From assembly GCA_013399875.1 (NCBI GenBank), contig VXAZ01001047.1, positions 1,054,001-1,118,000 of the forward strand: a stretch of 64,000 bases of DNA. Direction: 5' to 3'. The DNA comes from Gymnorhina tibicen (Eukaryota; Chordata; Aves; Passeriformes; Artamidae). The notes below the pieces were generated by a model. The model saw nothing but the letters and a program-made list of their open reading frames with translations, was not told the DNA's origin and did no database searches. Positions 24,321-35,035 of this stretch are shown here, one piece after another. Every line of letters begins with the position of its first letter. Position 1 is the first letter of the stretch. Both the position numbers and the translations under genes were made by a program.

Positions 24321-24328
24321 TAGCAGCA
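24321..24328 (-). promoter_or_regulatory. E2F3: miR-15/16/195-family 8-mer seed match
   Basis: TGCTGCTA in the mRNA sense is a full 8-mer site for the miR-15/16/195 family, reported regulators of E2F3 in mammals. Confidence 0.55.
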
Positions 24329-24930
24329 ACTCAATGGTACCAGAAAACCTGCATACATAATATTCTACTACAGTACAAATAGTACTAATTTTCTGAGTAT
24401 GTCAGATAAGCACAACAGTAATGCAAACAAAAAGATTATATGGGCATCATCTAATCAACATTACATTAATTTAGCCCAGAACGTGGCAAAATATTTTACA
24501 CTCAAGAAAAAAAAAAATTATTTAAGACTTCTTAGAATTCCTTTGACGTTCAAAAAATAAATATTGGTACTATACTATACTAGCAAAGATCTTCAAAAAA
24601 TAAATGCAATTCAGTTGATGTGGTACTTACAGTTATGTACTTTGGAAAAAAATTAGTTCCATTTTGCTGGCGAAGAGAATTATAAAAAGCTGTAAGCAGA
24701 GGAAGCTAACCCACTGAGATAAATATGATATATTGAACAAACAAAGCTTGGCATAAGTGTTTTCCATAGAGGGAAAAACCCACAGTGCATCTCTAGTAGG
24801 CACTTAACATGAAGCCCCACTTAGTACCACAAAAATTCATGTACCAGTTCTAATGCACACTGGGGGCAGTAAAATTGAACTGTGCACCTTCGTTCTAGTT
24901 TAAAAAAAACAACCAACAAAAACTACTTTC

Positions 24931-24957
24931 ACGCACACGCACACACACACACACACA
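24931..24957. repeat. (CA)n microsatellite in E2F3 3' UTR
   Basis: CA repeat units are interrupted twice by CG near the left end. In the mRNA sense this is a GU-rich tract, a potential CELF/TDP-43-type binding sequence. Confidence 0.9.
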
Positions 24958-25631
24958 AGCATTTTTAAAAATCTGCGATTACTACGAGAAGTGGCAGAAC
25001 TTTATACTTTTCAATATCTGCAATATACACTACATTTACAGTGTATTTTTTTTTTCATTAAAAGCTTTTAAGGACATAAGTATTTGACCTCATAATGAGA
25101 CATATACACAGCTCAAAATGAGCATTATGACAGCAATTTAAACATTCCCACAAGTAGCTGAAGAATCCCATTCCACTCTTGCATTACTTCATATTTACGT
25201 TCACTGCATGTACAATCCATGTTGTGACACTCAAAAGACATGCATTCTCTGCAGAAGGCACGACCTGAAATACTATTATAAAATTGTTATTTAGGACTAA
25301 ACCAGTTCACGAAGCCCTTCTCCGTAAGCCCACTTGTCACGGTAAGCAGAGACTGGGGGAGTGTGAAGATAAAACATTTACGGTCACCTGCTTGCACCTG
25401 CTGACTCGCAAGGCACTGGAGCTCAGGGTTTAGGAGAAGGCTCTGCTGTAAAAGCCTTCCATTGTTTCTTATAGTATTATAGGGAGTATTAAATTAAAGT
25501 ATCAGCGCTGTTCAGGAGCCTAGTTTATTTAATAATGCTATTTTATGGTAAGTAGAGGACAACTCTGAATGACGGCAGGTTTTTTGATTCCATTAAAAGC
25601 ATAGTTTAGATATGGACAGCGCTTAAGACAA

Positions 25632-25897
25632 TCAGCTGTATATAAATTCATCCATCAGTGAAGGAAGTTTCTCTAAATCATAAGCATCAAAGAGGTCACT
25701 GATGCCTTCTTCATCCCCAAGGCTCAGTAAATAATCTTCCTGAAGCAGAGGAGGCAGCAAATTCACAAATGGTCCTTCAAAGTTTGAGGGAATTTGGTCC
25801 TCGGTCTGCTGTAGAAGGTTGGCTGGAGAAGCCAATGGAGAGATTGTTGCCATATTTACCGAGCAGTCACCTTGTCCTGAGTTAGCAGAAGCCACTT
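25632..25897 (-). CDS. E2F3: E2F3 last coding exon (transactivation and RB-binding tail)
   Basis: E2F3 is an activator E2F that, with a DP partner, drives S-phase gene transcription and is restrained by RB-family proteins. After acceptor TCTCACAG (AG at 25899-25898), the exon completes a split glutamate codon and encodes 87 residues before TGA at 25634-25632. These are residues 249-335 of the portion visible here. Recognisable parts are the [20 protein letters not shown] segment, [20 protein letters not shown] and the RB-pocket-binding core [17 protein letters not shown]. The core acidic/hydrophobic residues ([14 protein letters not shown]) are intact. The last residues read SLMDEFIYS, differing from the mammalian end as I recall it. 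The exon continues as 3' UTR. Confidence 0.97.
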
Positions 25898-26612
25898 CTG
25901 TGAGAGGAGGGAGAGGAAAAAAAAATAAAAGATGCCGCGTTTAATCTCAGTAGAAATATCAGACACGGATCAAACAAAGAACCACTGCATAAAGCACCTT
26001 TCATAAAGCATCATTTCAACAATAAAAAATGGCCTCCACATAATTTCTAGCCTTTTTTTGATATGTTACAAAGGGCTTCTCAAAAATGATCATGTTGCTA
26101 TCATCTCTGACTTTTCTATTAAAAAGTTGTCTTACAAGATTTAAACAACTACAGGGGGAAATAAATCAAGCATAGTGAGATGCCCATTTTTCAGTGGAGT
26201 TCATAGTCAAAACTGAGAATTTTCTAGATACCAAATATCATCAGTGAAGCAATGTAGCTTCACATATACCCATACACAGAGATTTCTGCCTCTTGTGTTG
26301 AGATGGATCTTTACTGCTACTGTCCTATTTGAAAACTTAAAGGAACAAAATTGTTTCTTTCTTCAATATTGCATACACTTTGGTTTCATATGATATGCAA
26401 ACAGGAGACTTACTTTAAACAAGTGATGCAAAGGAAAACATATTTCCCACTATATAAACCAGAAGTGCATAGTGAAGAATTAATGCCTTAGCTTTTCACT
26501 TCTTAGAAAAATAAAGCCAAAGCATAAGAGCTGGAAATCCAAAGTTTGAAATGAAAAACCTTGAATGTAAGCTTGAAGAACGGCCATTGGTATTGCAAAG
26601 AAATAATTTTAC
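25898..26612 (-). other. E2F3: E2F3 intron between visible exons 5 and 6
   Basis: A short GT-AG intron of 715 bp; donor AAAG/GTAAAA, acceptor TCTCACAG with a pyrimidine-rich tract. It is AT-rich and no repeat or gene is recognised. Confidence 0.92.
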
Positions 26613-26748
26613 CTTTGGAAATGGTTTTGGAAATATTTCCATTGTGGTCCTGACTATAGGTTTTCATTGGACTGAGGGCATCATTTTCCTCTGGGCACAG
26701 ATAGACTTCAATAGGTCCTTGAGTACTGGATAAATGTATCAATGCACT
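26613..26748 (-). CDS. E2F3: E2F3 coding exon (linker after marked box)
   Basis: This 136-bp exon encodes [20 protein letters not shown] then [20 protein letters not shown] and KTISK, with a split glutamate at its end. These are residues 203-247 of the visible portion. The [14 protein letters not shown] core and the QDHNGN stretch match vertebrate E2F3 as I know it and distinguish it from E2F1/E2F2. The acceptor GTTAGCAG gives phase 0 with the preceding exon's final GAG, and the donor is AAAG/GTAAAA. The segment completes the marked-box fold (IEVYL strand) and links to the transactivation tail. Confidence 0.96.
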
Positions 26749-29023
26749 CTGCTAACAAAACAAACACCAGAATGGCATTACACCGGTGAACACAACAGAA
26801 TATTGATCACACTGAGTAAATTCTTACTGGGGTGTGAGTGTCTGAGTACAGTTTTAAAATCAAAAGAACATCAAGCCTTTTTTTCCCGAGATGTGAAAGG
26901 CTTGGCTGAGGTATCTTGCAGACTAGAATATAAAAACTTTTCCCACTGTAGTGCACAAATCTCAAAATCCCACCATTTTGTGTGTCATATCATAAGGAGG
27001 GAGGTATAAAGGATTAAACTCCTAGCATTTTCTTACAACCACAATAGCCTGGAGCATCCTGATGGAATAGAACTGTGAGATTCAAGTCACAGGTTTTATT
27101 TTTACTCATAACAATAATATTGGATGCATTTGTGTAAATGTTTCTGCTTTAAAAATATGCCAAAACATCTTTCCCACTCTCCCAAAAGCCTTCAGCAGTT
27201 ACTCAACCGAACTCAAATATCTACATGTAAGTTCACCTATTTATCAGGCAACATTTCCAAATGACAAAAAACCCTAAACCAGATGCCATTTTCTTCACCC
27301 AAACTTATTTATCTAAGTCCTTCTGCTTCCTCAAGGCAGTGATTTTGATGGAAGTTCTGAATAGGAACTGCTAATTCGTCGCAAGAAGTTACATTTTTCT
27401 TAACTTTCACACACTGATGCAATAAACCAACATGACCTGGGCACAGAAAACCTGCAAAGCTGCTCTTCGTGTTATGATGGAAAAGCATAAATTACTCTGG
27501 TTACAAATAAACCTGCTCCTGCTATATTGCATTAATAGTTTTCTAAAAAGCATGAATACAGGCATTAGGTACCTCTTTGCAGACTCATTTAAAATACTTC
27601 CTTTTGTGCCCTTTGACAAAATGTTCCTCATATTATTTGGGTTCTGACAGTTATGTAACATAATAGACAGCATTTACAAATACAGAGAACAACTGAATGG
27701 GGGTTTCCCAGGGCAGAGAAAACAGTTGAGAGTACTTAGGGCAATGTTATAGATAATTAGGATAAAAGGAGATGGGAAGAGCAGGAGTTGAAGAAGGAAG
27801 GTACTATTGAGTGACTGAAGTATGCAAAAAAAGAACACTGAAATGTAACTGCATGTGGCAGAAAGAAATAGGACCTTACTGCCTGAAGCTGAAAATTAAA
27901 TAAGTTGTGTATAGAGGATAAGGGAGGTCTAAGCACTAATTTTAATGATTGTGTGCATCTCTCTCTGCCTGCCTGATTCCACTGAATTAAAAATCAAAAC
28001 ATAATGCCCAGGGGAAAGAAACAGGAAAGCAAACAACAACAGCAGTATATATTTATGAATACTGATAAAAGACATCCTTTCCTCATAGCAGCAAAATGAT
28101 TTATTCTTCCTGCCAAAACCTGCAACAAGGTTCAAAGGGGAAAGCAAGGACAGAGGCAGAGAAAAGAAAAAAAGAAGGATGGAAACCATAATGGGTCTAA
28201 GCAAGTGCAGGATAATCTTAGGGAAAAAAAGTGACAAGGAATCCAGAGCCTGTTCCAACCTACAGGGCAGCAGGTATCACTGAGCTCACTGGCCCAGTGT
28301 AGGGATGAAGGATTAAGGCACAGGTATGAACAAAACACAGCAGTGTTTGTGGGGTTAGCCCGATGTCTAGCTGTCCTTGACTCAAGAAATTAGGAACATT
28401 TTTTGAATCTCTAAACCAGTGGGTCCTGTCAATTGTTCCCATTTGCCCAACATACTTGGGTCTGTCTTCATAACTGAGAATTAAAGTAAGTGCCAAAGAA
28501 GCAAAGATGATGATGAAAGAAGGAAGGGTGAGAATGAGTTCTAGGAGTAAAACACGAATTTCTTCAATAACTGTAATATTTCAGAAAAGAAATTCCTACA
28601 TGAAAATATATGTTTAAATAAATTAGGATATCAGTTATAGGAGCTGTTAAGATGCTTAAGGCGTTGAGTTTTGCATTAACTTTTTAACCAAAATAACAAA
28701 GATGAATTTCTTGAGAAAGGTTTTATGTTGTTACAAACCAAGGAAATTTCAATTGTCAAAAAAGAGCTTTTCTTCATATAAAGAAAATATCTGTAAATAG
28801 TGTGTATTACTCTGAAGAAATCTGAAAGTGAGCAAAAAGGAACAAATAATGACTGTTCTGTGTAAACTGGTTTTTAGAGCTTCCCCTTTCTTAAAGAAAC
28901 ATAAAGAAATTTGTAAGAATATAGGACTGTGTGCCTGGGCACATACCACAGTAAGACTCAGGAGACGCTGCATCTGTAGAAAAATGATACATAACCTGGC
29001 AGAAAATGCCAGGTTCTCCTTAC
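26749..29023 (-). other. E2F3: E2F3 intron between visible exons 4 and 5
   Basis: A 2,275-bp GT-AG intron; donor GAG/GTAAGG, acceptor TTAGCAG. I see no recognisable repeat family and no coding exon. Small open frames here do not resemble known proteins. Confidence 0.9.
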
Positions 29024-29138
29024 CTCCACTGGGTCAGGCACTTCAAGTCTTGTTTCTGGAGGAGCTTTCACAACTATAACAGTTTGGTCTTTAAGGCCAC
29101 TAATTTTTCGAATATCTTGATACGTCACATAAGCTAAT
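29024..29138 (-). CDS. E2F3: E2F3 coding exon (marked box)
   Basis: This 115-bp exon supplies the last base of a split arginine codon, then encodes [20 protein letters not shown] and [18 protein letters not shown], residues 165-202 of the visible portion. This is the marked box of the E2F-DP coiled-coil/marked-box domain, which stabilises dimerisation and contributes to promoter and partner specificity. Its 5' boundary is not GT-AG. The intron ends in AC (29140-29139), with the minor-class branch element TTCCTTAAC at 29156-29148. An AG-type acceptor would break the frame and delete conserved residues. The donor is a conventional GAG/GTAAGG. Confidence 0.97.
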
Positions 29139-29544
29139 GTAATCACTGTTAAGGAATTTTCCGTCCCAGGTTACAACACATTCAGACTATTAGATGAGGC
29201 AGAAGTCTTTAAATTATTTCCATTTTCTCATGGCTACATAGCTCTTAGACCAAGGTCTTCTGTTCTCTACACTGTGATTGCCATGAAGCCCTGTGAGAAC
29301 TTCTCTTTGATGTAACAGCTGCGGCCACTACTCAGTGAACAAAAGGGATTTTCTGTGCTGAGTGCTTCTCTCCTCCTCTGCATGCAGGAAACTACGTAAG
29401 CTAGGGTTCAACAATCTGAAATTACGCACAGACTCCACGAAGCAAAAATTTTTATGCACTTGCTATCAAAATGCAGAGAGCTGAAAATCACTGCAAAAGT
29501 GTATAGGAATTTATAGATGCGTGCTATAGAAGTGCATACACAGT

Positions 29545-29923
29545 ATCATAGAATGGTTTGGGCTGGAAAGGACCTTAAAGATCATTTAGTTCCAACCCCT
29601 CTGCCATGGGCAGGGACACCTTTCACTAGACCAGGTTGCCCAGGCGCCCATCCAACCTGGCCTGAAGCAATTCCAGGGATAGGGCATCCACAGCTTCTCT
29701 GGACAACCTGTCCCAGTGCCTCACCACCCTCACTGTAAAGAATTTCTGTCTAATATTTCATCTAAACCCATGTTCTTTCAGTTTAAAGCCACTCCCCCTT
29801 GTCCTGTCACTACATGCCCTTACAAAAACTCCATCTCCAGCTCTCCCACAGGCCCCCTTGAGGTACTGGAAGGTGCTATAGGGTCTCCCTGGAGTCTTCT
29901 CTTCTCCAGGCTGACAAAAATAA
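29545..29923 (-). mobile_element. CR1 LINE 3' fragment
   Basis: The + strand shows the reverse complement of a CR1 3' end: 'atcatagaatggtttgggct', 'ggaaaggaccttaaagatca', 'ccaacccctctgccatgggc', 'cactagaccaggttgcccag', 'catccaacctggcc', 'cacagcttctctggacaacc' and 'ccttgtcctgtcactacatg'. The copy is well preserved at about 380 bp. It lies in the AT-AC intron in the same orientation as E2F3. Confidence 0.96.
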
Positions 29924-31156
29924 TAATTTCAGTTTAAATTTGAGGAGCTTTGCAACATAAATATATAATACATACAACATATATAAAATACATATAAATG
30001 TATACACATTTATGCAACACTTGTGTATTTACTCATTAATTTATATTATATAAAATTATTTCTAAAGCCTGTTTAAGCAGAATGTCCATTTCTGCATAAG
30101 CACTGAATAAATATGAATATTTTGCTGTTCAACATATATTTGTCAAAGTGACAGTGGTTTTTGGGGGTTACTACATGGTGAAGCCCCATGTACTGATCCA
30201 TGTAACTGAGGCGTCAAAGTGCTTTTGGCTGTGAAAAGAACTGTGAAACAGCCATGATCACATGCATATGGTTCCAGCTCTTCAGTTTTGTCATCTGTGA
30301 GGTACCTGGCATAGTGTTTATGCCAGAGAAATAAAAAGCCTGACTTAGTATACTTTTTGGTGATGTGAATGTGTGCTGTTACTGAGCTGTACAGCAAGAC
30401 AGACTGCCCAAGCTCCAATATATTTTGGATCTATCTTGGACCAAACAGGTCGAGAGGCAAAGTGACAGGTCATCTTTCACCCAAATGGCTTCTATCAAGG
30501 CTTTTACCACTTGTTAAGTAATGTTTGCAAATGCAGGGTTCATCCTCACAGGATTCAGTACTGCAAAAAGTGAGAATTGTCATGTTCAGTTTTGTCTTGC
30601 TTATGTCTCTTGATGGATCGTGCTCTTAGCTGAAGGCAGCGCTGATCCTACTGCCCATGCCACTTGGTGATCTTTGGTTACACCAAAATGTCCATGAAAT
30701 TCAGTCAAAAGACAACGTTCATGTAGTTCAAGTACTTTTAATGGTACTCCCACTTACTTCCTATCCTTCAGAACAGAGAGTAAGTCCACTTTATAAGATA
30801 CTACTTAAACACTACTTATTATACACAGTAATAAGTTTTCACATCAGCATTTAATAAAATGCTTTCTTGTGTTGCTAATAGGTGGAAAATCTAAGGAAAA
30901 TGACTACTGGTTAATTACAAAGGGCATTCACAGCCAAAAGAAGTCACATGAGCCTTATGCAATTTAGTATTGCTATTACATTAAATAATTCAGTTTAAGG
31001 TATTTTGAGAGCTCATATAACCTTTATCTGTGATATTCTATTATAGATTCTCTAACCAGAGGAATCTGAAACTTAGTTGCAAGTTTCAGACTAAACCAAA
31101 TCCCAACTTTATTTTCCTCTCTGTGCTTCTAATTTATATACATCTCAGTTTAAAGT

Positions 31157-31179
31157 AAAATAAATAAATAAATAAAAAA
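31157..31179. repeat. (AAAT)n short tandem repeat
   Basis: About four to five TAAA units form a short simple repeat in the E2F3 AT-AC intron. Confidence 0.85.
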
Positions 31180-31593
31180 GTAATGACTATACAACTCTGT
31201 GACCTTATCAGACTTTCTCTTCATGCCTTTATAATTTCTGAACACATAAAACTGGGGTTTGCTCTAGGCTCAAAATGCTTGAAAAAAAACGCAGGGCTAT
31301 TGGATATTGTCACTCATTAATCAGTAAGGTTCTTGGCTTCACTCTGTGTGAACATAAATGTTAAGTCTTCTTCATGCATCACCTTTTCTTTTTTTTCTTT
31401 TCACATTCCAGAAGCATTACAGGTTCAAGCTGCTTAAGTAATTTTTATATTAAACTACATTAAAACCTTTTCAACTTCTTGAAGCTTCTGATGCTTGCTT
31501 TCTATCACATCACATAGAGAATTCGAATTCCCCTAGTATTACAGGGCACAACAAGGAGGCTGAGCACCTTTGAGGTTTTGGGAAAAAGGATAT

Positions 31594-31752
31594 CTCTGAT
31601 TCTCTGAGTCCTCCGTTAGCAGCTTGAGGTCCAGGGTGCAGCTTTGGATTAGCTCATCCAGTTTCTTCTCTTCCTGAGTCAGTTCAGTCACCTCCTTCGT
31701 GAGGCCTTGGCGCTGCGCCAGCATCCCACCGTCCTCTGACAGGCTGCAGCCC
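31594..31752 (-). CDS. E2F3: E2F3 coding exon (dimerisation leucine-zipper/coiled coil)
   Basis: A 159-bp exon whose first base completes the split methionine of the preceding exon. It encodes [20 protein letters not shown] then [20 protein letters not shown] and [12 protein letters not shown], residues 112-163 of the visible portion, plus two bases of an arginine codon. The heptad-like leucines and charged residues form the coiled coil that pairs with DP proteins. The acceptor is conventional (GTCTGTAG, AG at 31754-31753). The 5' splice site that follows is the minor-class ATATCCTT rather than GT. Confidence 0.97.
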
Positions 31753-32306
31753 CTACAGACACAGAGAAGGAAGACACCCCGTCAGCTTCTGTAAAGTTTG
31801 ACCCTATGCCATGGTAAAGGGGAGAGGCAGGATTACATACTGCAGATCAAGTTCTTAGCCCTTTCTCCCTAAACCCACCCAAAGCAAGTCAACATAAACT
31901 ATGCTTTCCAGAAAAAGCATCTTTTTATCACAACAGCACGTTTTGGAACTGCCACCAAGATGGAAGAGTTGAATATTTCTACCTACTTCCAAAATCTTGT
32001 TTCTAACCACAGCTTTAAAAAACCCAAGGAAGGCAGTAGGTAGAGACACATACCTAAAACTTTCTCCACATGCAGAAGTAAATTAATTAATCCAGTTTTC
32101 AAACAAACTCCTGGTTTCTAATGTCCCTGACAAATGCTTTTTATAAACTTTTCTTAACCGAAAAATAAAACTGTATCCTGTTGGAAGGCATTTTGAATGA
32201 TTGCTTGGAGCAAAGTGTTAGAATGGAAGGTGGGAGAAGAAAAACACTGCTGCCCTATGATAGTAAAATCAGCCAGCAGGGATGGAAAAGGATAATGAAT
32301 ACTTAC
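31753..32306 (-). other. E2F3: E2F3 intron between visible exons 2 and 3
   Basis: A short GT-AG intron of 554 bp; donor GGAT/GTAAGT, acceptor GTCTGTAG. No repeat or gene is recognised. Confidence 0.93.
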
Positions 32307-32526
32307 ATCCACTGAATGTTGTTTTTGGATTTTTTCTTAATGAGATGGATGCCTTCCAGTACATTGGTGATATCATAAATCCTTCTTTTTTGCACCTTGA
32401 GGACCTCTGCTGCTCTGTTCAAATCTAGGACCCCATCAGGAGATTGGCTCAGCAACTGAATGAACTTCTTTGTAAGAAGGCCAAGGGATGTATCATACCG
32501 AGTCTTTTCTGAAGGAGATTTTGGAG
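32307..32526 (-). CDS. E2F3: E2F3 coding exon (winged-helix DNA-binding domain)
   Basis: A 220-bp exon, starting with two bases that complete a threonine codon, encodes [20 protein letters not shown] then [20 protein letters not shown] and [20 protein letters not shown] and [12 protein letters not shown]. These are residues 39-110 of the visible portion, ending two bases into a methionine codon. It is nearly the whole winged-helix E2F DNA-binding domain. The recognition-helix motif [13 protein letters not shown], which contacts the TTTSSCGC core site, is intact. The acceptor is CTTCCAAG and the donor GGAT/GTAAGT. The residue-level match to vertebrate E2F3 is very strong. Confidence 0.98.
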
Positions 32527-34923
32527 CTTGGAAGGAAAAGGAAAAAGAAAGTTAAATCAGTTTTTTCTCATTTTGGTTCCGAAAGCAGCAAATAAAAATG
32601 AAATGATATATACTACAGTTACTTCTTTCATTTTTAGTAAAGAAATCTCTCATACCTCTGCATTAAGACACAACTTACCACTACGTATTTGTATTTCAAG
32701 ATGTACTTTTCCAAAAGTCACAGGTACATGAGCAAATATATACATTTTTTTAAAATGCAAATATTTCCAGTAGTCTGACAGATACATATAGCAATATTCT
32801 GCTTAGGCTTTTACCATGTGAATTCATAATAGTATTTTTAGTATCTATTTATCCTGGCAGCAAACCCAAAAAATCCCCTGTGAGTCTCCTTCATCAGGTT
32901 GATAGCCAGCTTTCATCATGGTTTGATTTTCCCCTCATGTGAGATAAGTGTTTCATATGCAATTAAGCAGGACTTAGGTGTACTTCAGTGGGTGAACACA
33001 ATGACAGATTCCATCAGTGTCAGACTCCACAGCCTGAGAAAACTCAAGTGAACTAGAGGAGATTAATGTAAAATATAATTTATAATTATCACTGCTCCAT
33101 AACCAAACAATGCTCAAACTGGGAGAGAGTATCCATATCTTCTAAATTAGAAGTCAGCAAATGGCTTGGACCAATTCATGGTTTCCATGCACAAATGCAG
33201 CATCTATGCACTTAACAGATGGGCTTTTAAGAGTTTAAATACTTGGATCAGAATGATTTCTAATTCTAAATGTTCGGGGCCTTTCTGTCAAGGGAAATAA
33301 GCCAGCCATTATTACAAGTCTGCTGGGCTGGTACATCTCAAACCCATCATTTGCTTCCAGTATTACGCAGGATGGAACTTAGGCTGATCTGGTGGTCTTT
33401 TCCATGTTTTCAAGGGTCAGGTCACACATTAAATGGCAGAAGTCAGTCAAAACTGAAAATCCTACCTGAGAATGAACCTTTAGACTACCTTTAAATATTT
33501 TGAAGAAAATGATGGTTTTTCAGTGAAAACCAAGACGCTGCACCTTTGCAAAGAGAACCCGTATTTCTTTGGGTAGATTCAGGGCTTGTCTGCTCTGGGA
33601 AATGGAAGAATATTCATAGAAAGGCTTGGGTTGGAAGGGAACTTAGAGATCATCTAGTTCCACCCTCCCTGCCATGGGTAGGGACACCTCCCACTAGACC
33701 AGATTGCTCAGAGCCCCATCCAACCTGGCCTTGAAACACTTCCAGGGATGAGGCATCCACAGCTTCTCTGGGCAACCTGTTCCAGTGCCTCACCACTCTG
33801 TGAGGAAAGAATTTTGTTCCAACGTCTCATCTAAATCTCATTCACATCACTTACATGACCTTGTGGGTCTAGAGCAGGGTGGTTGGTTTGTTTGGGGTTT
33901 AGAAAAGAGTAAGAGGATCAGAGTGATAAGGGCAAGAAGTGACTGGACTCCCACCTAAAATGGCACGTGCTCCTCATCCTGCACCAAGCTCTTTGTACAG
34001 GCTTGTCAATGCTGCAGCAGCATCCTGTGCACCAAACAGTACTGAATTTCTACAAGAATCCACTTCAGCTTAAAATAGGCTTCATTTAGCTTAACGAAGT
34101 TTAGTTTAATTAAATCAACTGTGGTTGTTTAACTCCTATGCTTTAAGTTTGTATCTTCAATGAATTTCATTTTTCCTATCTGCCTCAACAAAAACCAGCA
34201 GACTGGTAAGGAGGAACCCCCTGGCATCTCTTGCTCTGACATCATTACCACTGCTGCCCCAGTCCTCTCCTTGCCCCATCTGGCTCCCTCTGCCAGCCTA
34301 ACTCTCCTGCGGAAATCCCCCAAACAGGACAGCAAGCCCCCAGCTCCTGTTGCAAGAAGCCCACTGCCCAAGGCAATGTAGACGTGCAAAAATTAGTACT
34401 TAGAGCAACTAAGCAGTGGCAGTAATTATCCACAGTCACACTGCAGGGACAGAAGGCAGCTCGGATCCCACAAGGAGCATTTATCGTGCAGCGCTGCTGA
34501 GGCACGGCACTCTTTGCAAATCCCTGCCCAGGGAAAGAAGGCCTGGCAGCCAGCTGCTGTAACTCCAGCAGCAAAGGAGGAGGGTGGCCTGATGAGCCTG
34601 GCCTAATAACTGTGCGTTAGATCTCGCCACACCACCTTCATTCCTCAGCATCCACCCCTCTAAGCATCCCAGCATCATGTCCTTGGCTGAAGGGGAGGCC
34701 CTGGGCAGAGGGAATGCAGGCTGCCCGGCGGGCAGAGGGACACACCTGGCAGCCCAGAGCCTCTGCAGCCTCTCAGCAGCAATCCTTGCATGCTACAAAC
34801 CTGCTGTCCATTGCCCGGCTGGGAGGCCGAGTTTGTTGCACACACATCTAGGAGAGGACAGCAATAAACACACTCTAAGCTAGGTAATGCAGACTGATGA
34901 CAGCATGCTACAAGTTCCCTTAC
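32527..34923 (-). other. E2F3: E2F3 intron between visible exons 1 and 2
   Basis: A 2,397-bp GT-AG intron (donor AAAA/GTAAGG, acceptor CTTCCAAG). It contains one CR1 copy. The 34200-34860 part is somewhat more GC-rich than its surroundings but shows no recognised exon. Confidence 0.92.
33614..33838 (-). mobile_element. CR1 LINE 3' fragment
   Basis: CR1 3' end seen as reverse complement: 'tcatagaaaggcttgggttg', 'gaacttagagatcatctagt', 'ctgccatgggtagggacacc', 'ccatccaacctggccttgaa', 'ggcaacctgttccagtgcct' and 'cccaacgtctcatct'-like sequence. About 225 bp, in the same orientation as E2F3 and closely related to the copy at 29545. Confidence 0.95.
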
Positions 34924-35035
34924 TTTTTGGACTATCTGGACTTCTTGTTGCAGCTCTTCCTTTCCCCTTTGGAGTTTTTAGTCCTTCCGCAAGATACTGG
35001 TGGCCACTTTCTCCTAGCTCCAGCCTTCGTTTTGC
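34924..35035 (-). CDS. E2F3: E2F3 coding exon 2 (cyclin A-binding motif)
   Basis: This 112-bp exon encodes [20 protein letters not shown] then [17 protein letters not shown], residues 1-37 of the visible portion, and ends one base into a threonine codon. The KRRLEL segment is the RxL-type cyclin A-CDK2 docking motif that activator E2Fs use for S-phase inactivation, and also contributes to nuclear localisation. The acceptor is TTTTTTAACAG (AG at 35037-35036) and the donor AAAA/GTAAGG. This is the shared exon 2 onto which the E2F3a and E2F3b first exons are spliced. Neither first exon was found in the window, so the annotated protein is N-terminally incomplete. Confidence 0.97.

Larger units (their letters stand above)
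23585..25631 (-). other. E2F3: E2F3 3' untranslated region
   Basis: The terminal exon continues past the stop codon for about 2 kb of AT-rich sequence containing many AUUUA-type and U-rich motifs in the minus-strand sense. Seed matches for the miR-17 family, miR-34 and the miR-15/16/195 family, plus two Pumilio elements, fall in the distal part. All are regulators associated with mammalian E2F3. A CA microsatellite lies at 24931-24957. The distal end is set by minus-strand AATAAA hexamers near 23606 and 23631; a proximal AATAAA near 24003-24008 could give a shorter isoform. Confidence 0.8.
29139..31593 (-). other. E2F3: E2F3 U12-type (AT-AC) intron
   Basis: The intron starts ATATCCTTTTT immediately after CAGAG and ends TTCCTTAACAGTGATTAC before ATTAGC. 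The 5' element matches the minor-spliceosome consensus ATATCCTT. The branch element matches TTCCTTRAC perfectly and lies about 10 bases from the terminal AC. Splicing here gives AG+A (Arg) followed by LAYV, the sequence conserved in E2F3. The 2,455-bp intron holds a CR1 copy and an (ATAA)n run. Confidence 0.95.

Noticed and set aside
29131..29150. Conventional AG acceptors (TTAACAG at 29149-29146 or ATTAG near 29134) for the E2F3 marked-box exon
   Set aside because: They do not join the preceding exon in frame with the conserved ENQR-LAYV junction, and the preceding exon has no GT donor at the matching point.
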